Part shown: positions 36,590 to 43,738 of the stretch, piece by piece
Layout of the letters: every line of letters begins with the position of its first letter
How positions within the stretch are numbered: position 1 is the first letter of the stretch
Assembly: GCF_900604965.1 (NCBI RefSeq)
Contig: NZ_UWPD01000001.1
Span: 1,256,642-1,320,641, forward strand
DNA: 64,000 nucleotides
Direction of reading: 5' to 3'
From: Gordonibacter sp. Marseille-P4307
GTDB lineage: Bacteria; Actinomycetota; Coriobacteriia; Coriobacteriales; Eggerthellaceae
The notes under the pieces: generated by a model
What the model saw: only the letters and a program-made list of their open reading frames with translations
What the model was told of the DNA's origin: nothing
The model's database searches: none
Position numbers and translations under genes: made by a program

Positions 36590-37390
36590 CTACACGATGG
36601 TCTTTCCCAGTGCGGCGGCGATGGCGCGCAGGTCGTTCACCAGCGATTCGAACTGAGGAAGCGATAGCTGCTGGGCGCTGTCGGATTTCGCGGCGCGGGG
36701 GTTGGGGTGCACCTCGATCATGATGCTGTCGGCACCCGCTGCGATGGCCGCCTTGGCCAGTGCGGGAACGAGGTCGCGCTGGCCGGCCGCGTGCGACACG
36801 TCCACGCACACCGGCATGGTGGACAGCTTGTGGATCACCGGGACGGCCGAGATATCCAGCGTGAAGCGGGTGGCGGTCTCGAAGGTGCGCAGGCCTCGTT
36901 CGCACAAAACGATGTTGCGGTTGCCCTCCATCGCAAGGTAGTCGCTTGCGGCCAGCCACTCTTCAATGGTTCCGGCAAACCCGCGCTTGAACAGCACCAT
37001 CTTCTGGGATGCGGCAGTGGCCTTCCCCACTTTGCGCAGAAGACTGAAGTTCTGAAAGTTGCGCGCGCCGATCTGGATGCCATCGACGTGGGAGTCGACC
37101 AGGTCCACCAATTCGGTGTCCATTACCTCGGTGAGCGCTTTGAGGCCATGCGCATGCGCCGAGTCGCGCATGATGCGAAGGCCCTCCTCTCCCAGGCCCT
37201 GGAACGAGTACGGGTTCGTGCGCGGCTTGTAGGCGCCTCCCCGGATCCAGGTCAACTCCAGGTTTTTCAAGCAGGCGGCCACTTCGTCGAACTGCTCGAA
37301 GGACTCTACCGAGCAAGGGCCGCAGAACAGCGTGACGGTATCGTCTCGCTGCCCCAGGTCGGGAAGTTTTTCGGCAAGGTCTGCGCCCAT
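36590..37390 (-). CDS. aroF: 3-deoxy-7-phosphoheptulonate synthase
   Basis: This enzyme joins phosphoenolpyruvate and erythrose 4-phosphate, the first step of the shikimate pathway. The 266-residue protein belongs to the short type Ibeta/KDO8PS-like class: FCGPCSVESFEQF, RGGAYKPRTNPYSFQGLG, IQIGARNFQNFSLL, and HPNPRAAKSDSAQQL are all diagnostic. The ATG at 37390 follows AAAGGAGGTG. No fused chorismate mutase domain is present; the separate one is just downstream. Confidence 0.95.
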   Translation of the reverse strand: MGADLAEKLPDLGQRDDTVTLFCGPCSVESFEQFDEVAACLKNLELTWIRGGAYKPRTNPYSFQGLGEEGLRIMRDSAHAHGLKALTEVMDTELVDLVDSHVDGIQIGARNFQNFSLLRKVGKATAASQKMVLFKRGFAGTIEEWLAASDYLAMEGNRNIVLCERGLRTFETATRFTLDISAVPVIHKLSTMPVCVDVSHAAGQRDLVPALAKAAIAAGADSIMIEVHPNPRAAKSDSAQQLSLPQFESLVNDLRAIAAALGKTIV

Positions 37391-37430
37391 GGTCACCTCC
37401 TTTCTCTCGCTCGCCGTGCTGCGCACGTTC

Positions 37431-38408
37431 TTATTGCGCGAAGCCGCCCATGAGGACGCCGAAGTAGCCCAGGACGGCCAGGCCGACAAGGATGCGGTAG
37501 ATGCCGAATGCGGTGAAGTCGTGGCGCTTCACGAAGTTGACCAGGAATTTGATGGCGACAAGCGACACGATGAAAGCGGTGACGATGCCGATGCCGAAGA
37601 CGGTCCATTCGGCCTGCGTGTAGTCGAAGCCGTGCTTGACGAACTTCAGCAGGCTCCATCCGGCCATGATGGGGATGGCCAGGAAGAATGCGAACTCGGT
37701 GGCTATGGTGCGCGAGGTGCCCAGAAGCATGGATCCGATGATGATCGAGCCCGAGCGCGAGGTGCCGGGCACGATGGCGAGGCTCTGGAATACGCCGATG
37801 GCGAACGCTTTTCCCAGCGACAGGTCGTCGAACGTGCGGACTTTCGAGATGATCTCGGAGGTGTCCTCAACCTCTTTCTCGTCGGTCCACTTGAAGGAGC
37901 GGATGCGCTGGCATTCGGTATCACCGGGCTTGCAGGCGGCGTGGCGGCCCCGCGGAGCCTGGGCGTCGGCGATGCGGCGGCGGTTGACGGCCTCCATGAC
38001 GATGAAGACGACGCCGTAGGCGATGAGCGCCGCGGCGACCACGATGTAGCCGACTTTAGCATTGTTCATCACATGCTCTTCGAACCAATGGTCCAGCAAG
38101 ATGCCCACGATGGCGGCCGGGATGGACCCGACGACGATCTTCGCCCAGATGCCCCAGGTGCTCTTGCGCTCGGCGGGAGTCTTGCGGATGGCGAAGGGGT
38201 TGAGTTTGCGGAAGTAGGTGGTGATGACCGCAAGGATGGCGCCAAGCTGGATGACCACGAGGAACACGTCGTAGAACGCAGGCGACACGTTCAGACTGAC
38301 GAACTGGTTCAGCAGCATCATGTGGCCGGTTGACGAGACGGGCAGCCATTCGGTGATGCCCTCGACGATGCCGAACAACAGGGCTTTCAAAAGCTCGATA
38401 AGGTCCAT
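37431..38408 (-). CDS. uppP: Undecaprenyl-diphosphate phosphatase UppP
   Basis: UppP (BacA) recycles undecaprenyl diphosphate to the carrier lipid for cell-wall synthesis and confers bacitracin tolerance. The 325-residue membrane protein has both catalytic motifs, EGITEWLPVSSTGHM and VPGTSRSGSIIIG. Compared with the usual 265-280 residues it carries an insertion of about 45 hydrophilic residues in the middle (ACKPGDTECQRIRSFKW), including two cysteines. It starts at MDLIELLKALLFG. Confidence 0.95.
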   Translation of the reverse strand: MDLIELLKALLFGIVEGITEWLPVSSTGHMMLLNQFVSLNVSPAFYDVFLVVIQLGAILAVITTYFRKLNPFAIRKTPAERKSTWGIWAKIVVGSIPAAIVGILLDHWFEEHVMNNAKVGYIVVAAALIAYGVVFIVMEAVNRRRIADAQAPRGRHAACKPGDTECQRIRSFKWTDEKEVEDTSEIISKVRTFDDLSLGKAFAIGVFQSLAIVPGTSRSGSIIIGSMLLGTSRTIATEFAFFLAIPIMAGWSLLKFVKHGFDYTQAEWTVFGIGIVTAFIVSLVAIKFLVNFVKRHDFTAFGIYRILVGLAVLGYFGVLMGGFAQ

Positions 38409-38753
38409 GCAGGTAACTCTCCTACTTTTCGCGTCGGTGGCGTGCGGATTGCGGACAGTGAACCATCCTAGCGCAACGGGGTTTCCGGGTGCGCTTTGGC
38501 GCGGATGGAGCACCAAAGTACCACGGGGTGCGGGTTTTGCATGGGTTTCGCCGTGACGAGGGCGGTCGGCCTTCCCTGCTGCTGCCGCTGTTTGGCTGTG
38601 CCGCGTCGATGAAGCGTTCGGGCGAGGTGCCCGCAGTCCGCTCGCGCAGCTATAATGCACGTAGGTATGTTGTGCGTGCCCGCAGCCCGAAGCGGTGGCG
38701 GCGCGTTGCTTTCGCCGGGCGGAAAGCTTGGCAGCGATCGAGAAGGAGCCGTT
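38409..38753 (+). promoter_or_regulatory. uppP-guaA intergenic region with guaA promoter
   Basis: No gene is visible in this 345-base divergent gap. On the + strand a perfect -10 TATAAT lies at 38651-38656, giving a guaA leader of about 90 bases; the -35 region is poor. GAAGGAG just before 38754 is the guaA ribosome site. I see no riboswitch-like fold that I can name. Confidence 0.55.
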
Positions 38754-40346
38754 TTGTCTAACGAAGCCCAGAGCATGCAGAAGGTCGTCGTCCTCGATTT
38801 CGGCGCGCAGTACGGTCAGCTGATCGCGCGCCGGGTGCGCGATCTGTCGGTGTATTCCGAGATCGTCCCCTGCGATATTTCCGCCGGCGAGTTAAGCGCG
38901 CTCGATCCTGCCGCCATCATCTTGTCTGGCGGCCCGGCCAGCGTGTACGCCGAAGACGCTCCCAAAATCGATCCCGACGTGCTGAACCTGGGCGTTCCCG
39001 TGCTGGGCTTCTGCTACGGGCAGCAGATCATGGCGGTCACCCTGGGCGGCGTCGTGGGCCACACCGAGAAGGGCGAATACGGCGCGGCCCAGATTGTGCG
39101 CGAGGGCGACAGCTGGCTTCTGGGCGACACTCCCGCACAGCAGACTGTGTGGATGAGCCATCGCGACGCGGTGAGCGAGGTTCCCGAGGGGTTTGCGATC
39201 ACATCGCGCACCGAGACCTGCCCCGTCGCTTCCATGGAGTGCGCCGAGCGCAACCTGTATGCCACGCAGTTCCATCCCGAGGTGCGTCATACTCCCCACG
39301 GCACCGACATGCTGAAGAACTTCCTGTTCAAGATCTGCGGTCTTGAGGCCAACTGGAATATGGACAGCATCATCGAAGAGAGCGTGGCGGCCATTCGCCA
39401 GAAGGTGGGCGACAACCGCGTGATCTTGGGGCTGTCGGGCGGCGTTGACTCCAGCGTGGTGGCCGCGCTGTGCGCGCGTGCGATCGGCAAGCAGCTGACG
39501 TGCGTGTTCGTGAACCACGGGCTGCTGCGCAAGAACGAGCCCGAAGAGGTTGAAGAGGTGTTCACCAAGCAGTTCGACGTGGACTTCGTGCACGTTCACG
39601 CCGAGGATCGCTATGCCGATTTGCTGGCCGGTGTGACCGATCCCGAGCAGAAGCGGCGCATCATCGGCTCGCAGTTCTGGAACGAGTTCTTCAGCGTGGC
39701 ACAGGATCTGGATGGCGTGAAGTTCTTGGCTCAGGGCACCATCTATCCCGACATCATCGAGAGCGGCGCGCGCAAGACCGGAGGCAAGGCGTCCACCATC
39801 AAGAGCCACCACAACCTCATCCCCTTCCCCGAGGGGGTGCATTTCGATCTGATCGAGCCTTTGGACCATTTCTTCAAAGACGAGGTGCGCGCGTTGGGAG
39901 AGGCCCTGGGCCTGCCCGACCACATTGTGCACCGTCAGCCCTTCCCCGGCCCCGGCCTGGCCATCCGTATCATCGGTGCGGTTGACAGGGAGAAGCTCGA
40001 GACCCTGAAGAATGCGGATGCGATCGTGCGCGAGGAGCTGGACGCGTACAACGCGCGCCTGTTCGAGGAGACCGGCGAGCGCAACGGCGAGCACAGCGTG
40101 TGGCAGTACTTTGCCGTGCTGCCCGACGTGAAGAGCGTGGGCGTGATGGGCGACGAGCGCACGTATGCGCGCCCCGTCATCCTGCGCGCGGTGGAGTCGA
40201 GCGACGCCATGACGGCGGACTGGGCGAAGCTGCCCTACGAGGTTTTGGCGCGCGTGAGCAGCCGTATTGTGGCCGAGGTGCCGGGCGTGAACCGCGTGGC
40301 CTACGACATCACCAGCAAGCCGCCCGCGACGATTGAGTGGGAATAA
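38754..40346 (+). CDS. guaA: GMP synthase (glutamine-hydrolysing)
   Basis: GuaA aminates XMP to GMP. The 530-residue protein has the glutaminase domain (VVLDFGAQYGQLIARRVRDL, active-site Cys in GFCYGQQIM, FHPEVRHTPHG), the ATP pyrophosphatase P-loop LGLSGGVDSSVVAAL, and the dimerisation domain ending NRVAYDITSKPPATIEWE. The TTG at 38754, 5 bases after AAGGAG, is the likely start; the ATG at 38775 is the alternative. The 3' end of guaA is a known integration site for genomic islands, and here an integrative element begins directly after the stop codon, leaving the gene intact. Confidence 0.96.
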   Translation: MSNEAQSMQKVVVLDFGAQYGQLIARRVRDLSVYSEIVPCDISAGELSALDPAAIILSGGPASVYAEDAPKIDPDVLNLGVPVLGFCYGQQIMAVTLGGVVGHTEKGEYGAAQIVREGDSWLLGDTPAQQTVWMSHRDAVSEVPEGFAITSRTETCPVASMECAERNLYATQFHPEVRHTPHGTDMLKNFLFKICGLEANWNMDSIIEESVAAIRQKVGDNRVILGLSGGVDSSVVAALCARAIGKQLTCVFVNHGLLRKNEPEEVEEVFTKQFDVDFVHVHAEDRYADLLAGVTDPEQKRRIIGSQFWNEFFSVAQDLDGVKFLAQGTIYPDIIESGARKTGGKASTIKSHHNLIPFPEGVHFDLIEPLDHFFKDEVRALGEALGLPDHIVHRQPFPGPGLAIRIIGAVDREKLETLKNADAIVREELDAYNARLFEETGERNGEHSVWQYFAVLPDVKSVGVMGDERTYARPVILRAVESSDAMTADWAKLPYEVLARVSSRIVAEVPGVNRVAYDITSKPPATIEWE

Positions 40347-40820
40347 GCCTGGGTCAGGTTTATAAAACCACCTGCAACCATTCACTGCAATGCATGGCGA
40401 CGCACTGCGTTTCAACGGTTGCCACGCCACTTGCAACAAACGGGAATAACAATTCCGAATCAGCCTCCGAAACCGCTTGGAATCGGGGGCTGTTTGTGCT
40501 GGTGTATGAACGATTTTGATTCGTGGTTACTCTATGGAGTGACGGGCGTTGGCGCGATTTGGCGCTGCCTGAAGATTGCTGGTCGCCATGGCGACTGACC
40601 AAGCCACCCGTAACAATTCCCAAGCGCGAAAACGCCGATTTTCGCCTGATTCGAATCAAACCCGAATCACGGTGCTTTCTAAAGATCAAATATCGCAAAA
40701 CCGCAGGTAAAGCTAAGGGAATAACAAACCACGATTTCACTCGAAAATCCATCTGAATAACGCCCTCGCAGGCGCGAAAAAGTGGCCCGAAAGCCGCCTG
40801 TCTGATTCGCAATTATTCCC
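40339..40820. repeat. Left-end repeat cluster: GGGAATAA and CGAATCA motifs
   Basis: No gene is visible between 40347 and 40832. GGGAATAA occurs as the last eight bases of guaA (40339-40346), again at 40442 and 40717 (both followed by C), and inverted at 40813-40820. CGAATCA occurs six times in about 350 bases: 40456, 40652 and 40663 direct, and 40517, 40647 and 40803 inverted; two copies overlap in the palindrome GATTCGAATC (40648-40657). A GCGAAAA/TTTTCGC hairpin lies at 40626-40645. These look like core- and arm-type recombinase binding sites of an attL, which is inference. Confidence 0.6.
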
Positions 40821-40832
40821 CGAGTGGCTTGC

Positions 40833-41291
40833 TCAGGCGCCGAATTCGGCCTTCCACGACTCGAGTTCCGCCTTGGTGATATCCCCGGCCTTCGCCGAAT
40901 CAAGTACGCCCTTCCACGCTTTGATCGCAGCGGCGAGCTTCGGCGACTTCTCGGAGCGAGAATCGAAGCCGAGCACCATCATCCCGTCGACCTTCATCGG
41001 GACGAGCCCGAGCTCCTCGTTGAGTCTGAACAACAGCTCCAGAGCCTGTCTGCTCGATTCTAAGGGCACTTCCCTCAGCGCCTCGGGGGCGATTGCCAGA
41101 GCGGAGGCGATCGCCTGAATCTGGGACTCTCCCGGAGTCCTATTGCACAGCTCGTAGTTGCGGATGGCGGAGTCTGTCTGCCCACAGGCGGCGGCGAGCT
41201 GCTTCTGCGTCATCTTGCGCATCTTCCTGTACTTCTTTATGAGCTTCCCGGTCTTCAACTTCCCCTCCATGGCGATCTCAGTGCGGACCAT
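40833..41291 (-). CDS. Xre-type helix-turn-helix regulator
   Basis: The 152-residue protein has an N-terminal HTH_3 domain at about residues 17-70 (KYRKMRKMTQKQLAAACGQT), followed by a C-terminal helical region of unknown type with two Trp residues. It is divergent from the excisionase-integrase genes across a 114-base gap that holds GAACG-type repeats, so it is likely the repressor of the element's excision functions. The ATG at 41291 or the internal ATG at 41270 could be the start. Confidence 0.8.
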   Translation of the reverse strand: MVRTEIAMEGKLKTGKLIKKYRKMRKMTQKQLAAACGQTDSAIRNYELCNRTPGESQIQAIASALAIAPEALREVPLESSRQALELLFRLNEELGLVPMKVDGMMVLGFDSRSEKSPKLAAAIKAWKGVLDSAKAGDITKAELESWKAEFGA

Positions 41292-41323
41292 TTTAATTCG
41301 TGTGGAAACTATAGCACGATATT

Positions 41324-41364
41324 GAACGGTATGTATTGACCGTTCGAAAATGAACGACTACCAT
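41324..41364 (+). promoter_or_regulatory. Promoter and operator of the excisionase-integrase genes
   Basis: TTGACC (41336-41341) and TACCAT (41359-41364) with a 17-base spacer form a promoter facing the excisionase gene. GAACGGT (41324-41330) and ACCGTTC (41339-41345) are inverted repeats over the -35. CCGTTCGAAAATGAAC (41340-41355) recurs with one mismatch upstream of the mobilisation genes at 49027-49042. A half-site ACGAACG is also seen near 41388. Confidence 0.65.
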
Positions 41365-41405
41365 GCAATTGCAAAACAGTTCAGAAACGAACGCTATGAG
41401 GTAGC

Positions 41406-41612
41406 ATGGAAAAGCAGGAACCGCGCCTTCTCGGTGCGGCGGAAGTCGCCGACAGGCTCGGCGTCTGCCGCACGAAGGCCTACGGGATCATCCGGGAGCT
41501 CAACGAAGAGATGGAGACGCGCGGATGCAAGGTGATAGCCGGCCGCGTGAGCAACGAGATCTTCGAGGAGACGTTCTTCAACCCGAGGGGAGGGACAAAG
41601 CATGACCGTTAA
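41406..41612 (+). CDS. Excisionase-like small HTH protein
   Basis: The 68-residue protein has a MerR/excisionase-like helix-turn-helix: RLLGAAEVADRLGVCRTKAYGIIRE. It overlaps the integrase start by 11 bases and shares its promoter. Small proteins in this position usually direct the recombinase towards excision. It could also be only a regulator. Confidence 0.75.
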   Translation: MEKQEPRLLGAAEVADRLGVCRTKAYGIIRELNEEMETRGCKVIAGRVSNEIFEETFFNPRGGTKHDR

Positions 41613-42675
41613 GCAGTCCAAGAACGGCACCTGGTTCACGCAGTTCCGGTGCAAGAACAAGTTCGGCGAGGAAGTGCACAAGTGCAAGCGCGGATTCGGC
41701 ACTGCGGAAGAAGCCCAAGCATGGGAGGACGACTTCATCGCCTCCGCCGGGTGCACGATGGCAATGACGTTCGAGGAGTTCTACGAGGTGTACGAGGCCG
41801 ACGTGAGGCCACGCCTGCGCGAGCACACGTGGCGCAACAAGGACTACCTGGTCAGGTCGAAGATCATGCCCTACTTCAAGAACCGCCGCATGAGCGAGAT
41901 CCAGGGCATCGACATCATCCGCTGGCAGAACGGCCTCATGGACGGCGGAAACAACCACGGGCAGGGCTACGCGCCCACGTATCTGCGCACCGTGAACAAC
42001 CAGCTCTCCGCAATCCTGAACCACGCCGCCCGCTACTACGGGCTCCATCCCAACCCCGCGGTGCGCACCGTGAAGATGGGCGGCAAGGAGACGTCCGAGA
42101 TGCGGTTCTGGACCAAAGAGGAGTACCTCAGGTTCGCCGACGAGATGATGGAGAGGCCGCGTGAGTTCCTGATGTTCGAGATCCTCTATTGGACCGGGAT
42201 TCGCGAGGGGGAGATGCTCGCGCTCATGCCGTCGGCCTTCGACCTGCAACGTGGAACCATGCGCATCGACAAGTCGTACCAGCGCTTCGACGGCAGGGAC
42301 GTCATAACGGATCCGAAGACCCCCAAGTCGATCCGAACCATCAAGCTCTCGAAGTTCCTTGTCGAGGAGATCGCCGACTACCTCAAGCGCCATCCGGAAA
42401 TCGGCGCAGGAGACCGCATGTTCCCGGTCACCAAGTACCAGATCTCGCGCGCGATGAAGAACGGCTGCCAGAAGAGCGGGGTCAAGAAGATACGCGTGCA
42501 CGACCTGCGCCACAGCCACGTGAGCCTGCTCATCGACAAGGGCTTCACAGCCCTCGCGATCGCCGAACGCATGGGCCACGAAGCAACCGACATCACGTTC
42601 CGCTACGCCCACCTGTTCCCCACGGTACAGGAGGACATGGCGAACGCGCTCGACGACGAGAGAGGAGGGTTCTAG
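41602..42675 (+). CDS. Tyrosine recombinase (integrase)
   Basis: The 357-residue protein is a phage-type integrase with an N-terminal AP2-like arm-binding domain (KNGTWFTQFRCKNKFGEEV), a SAM-like core-binding domain (about 55-150), and the catalytic domain. The catalytic residues are visible: Arg201 in TGIREGE, His300 and Arg303 in HDLRHSH, His326 in MGHEATD and the nucleophile Tyr335 in RYAHLFP. It probably integrates the element at the 3' end of guaA. The arm-binding domain fits with the repeated short motifs near guaA. Confidence 0.95.
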   Translation: MTVKQSKNGTWFTQFRCKNKFGEEVHKCKRGFGTAEEAQAWEDDFIASAGCTMAMTFEEFYEVYEADVRPRLREHTWRNKDYLVRSKIMPYFKNRRMSEIQGIDIIRWQNGLMDGGNNHGQGYAPTYLRTVNNQLSAILNHAARYYGLHPNPAVRTVKMGGKETSEMRFWTKEEYLRFADEMMERPREFLMFEILYWTGIREGEMLALMPSAFDLQRGTMRIDKSYQRFDGRDVITDPKTPKSIRTIKLSKFLVEEIADYLKRHPEIGAGDRMFPVTKYQISRAMKNGCQKSGVKKIRVHDLRHSHVSLLIDKGFTALAIAERMGHEATDITFRYAHLFPTVQEDMANALDDERGGF

Positions 42676-43044
42676 ATGCCCTGCCCCAACTACCGCAGGA
42701 AGCGGACCATCTCCAAGGCATTCCGCGTGAGCCGCGAGGAAGGCGAACGCATAGAGCTGCTGGCGAAGGCAGCCGGCGTCACGCAGCAGGAGTACATCAT
42801 GGCAAAGCTCGAGGACAGGGAGTTCACCGTTGTGCCCGACATCCGCACCTACAAGATGCTCCGCGACTCGATGCGCCAGATCTACCAGGAGCTCTGCCGC
42901 CTGCGCGACTGCTCGACCATGGACGAGCGCCTGATCGCGAAGATCGAGCTGCTGAGCGACCTTTTCGTCGGCATCGCCGGAGATGCGGAACACGGCGAGC
43001 TCGAGAAGGAAGACAGTCTGATCGCGGATATGGAACGAGAGTAA
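42676..43044 (+). CDS. Small MobC/ribbon-helix-helix-like protein
   Basis: The 122-residue protein starts directly after the integrase stop. The N-terminal part (KRTISKAFRVSREEGERIEL) looks like a ribbon-helix-helix of the plasmid mobilisation MobC type. The rest is helical and includes DSMRQIYQELCRLRDC, reminiscent of the second mobilisation-accessory gene at 49333. Its role may be in relaxosome assembly or regulation; this is tentative. Confidence 0.6.
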   Translation: MPCPNYRRKRTISKAFRVSREEGERIELLAKAAGVTQQEYIMAKLEDREFTVVPDIRTYKMLRDSMRQIYQELCRLRDCSTMDERLIAKIELLSDLFVGIAGDAEHGELEKEDSLIADMERE

Positions 43045-43050
43045 AACAGC

Positions 43051-43425
43051 CTACATTCCAATCTGAGCCATCAGCATCGATCCTGCGATTTTCACTGCAA
43101 CAGACTTCACGATTTCGAAGGTAGCGGAACCGACCGTTTCCGAAATCGTCGACTTCGTCTTCATCCAGACCGTATCGTTTCTGACGGCATCAAGGAAGTC
43201 GTTACCCTCCCATGTCAGAGACGAAATGAAGCACTGATAATAAGGGTCGTTATCGGCACTCATGATGGAGGCCTTTATTAAGCCGGCATCTTTCATGATG
43301 CTTATATGGTAGCCAACGAGTTGCCTATCGTGGTCGCCATCAACGAGAGCGTCGATAGACACAGAGTCGTCCGAGTCGGCTACCTTCATCAGGATAGACC
43401 TGACGAGGTCCATGTCGCGTTTCAT
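43051..43425 (-). CDS. DUF2513-like protein
   Basis: The 124-residue protein begins MKRDMDLVRSILMKVADSDD and continues with a winged-helix-like segment (LVGYHISIMKDAGLIKAS), then LTWEGNDFLDAVRND. This is the pattern of DUF2513, a family of small winged-helix-like proteins often seen on phages and islands, function unknown. The C terminus is hydrophobic-amphipathic and might contact a membrane or partner. It is the last gene of the five-gene cargo operon; GAGGAGG precedes the ATG. It converges with the MobC-like gene. Confidence 0.7.
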   Translation of the reverse strand: MKRDMDLVRSILMKVADSDDSVSIDALVDGDHDRQLVGYHISIMKDAGLIKASIMSADNDPYYQCFISSLTWEGNDFLDAVRNDTVWMKTKSTISETVGSATFEIVKSVAVKIAGSMLMAQIGM

Positions 43426-43441
43426 GTTTCCTCCTCTATCG

Positions 43442-43738
43442 TTATGAGCACAATCCTTCGTCGATTAAACGTTGGCGTGCCTGTTTAAGCTCCTGGTTCA
43501 GCACGTCTACGTATTCCCTGCAAACGTCTTCGTACATGGCCACCTTATAGTCGGCGGTTTTGTTGAAAACGACTTCGACATCATCTTTTGAAAGCTCCTC
43601 GAGCAGAGAAGAGAACATCTTTTTCAGCTGCTCTGTGCCGTTGGAGTCCTTGATGTCTACATCGACCGAAGGACTGGTCCCCAAGCGAAACACATCTCTA
43701 TCGTTTTCGTCTTTTGTGACGGTCATGGTTACTTGCAT
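43442..43738 (-). CDS. Unknown small protein in the PHP-ATPase operon
   Basis: The 98-residue protein has a beta-rich first half (MQVTMTVTKDENDRDVFRLG) and a helical second half (YEDVCREYVDVLNQELKQAR). I recognise no family. Its start overlaps the end of the ATPase gene by 10 bases, and the DUF2513-like gene begins 16 bases after its stop, so it is translationally tied to both. It may be a partner of the ATPase. Confidence 0.6.
   Translation of the reverse strand: MQVTMTVTKDENDRDVFRLGTSPSVDVDIKDSNGTEQLKKMFSSLLEELSKDDVEVVFNKTADYKVAMYEDVCREYVDVLNQELKQARQRLIDEGLCS

Noticed and set aside
41578-42993. 471-codon minus-strand frame opposite the integrase
   Set aside because: The + strand integrase has all catalytic residues; the minus frame is a Val/Asp/His-rich shadow.
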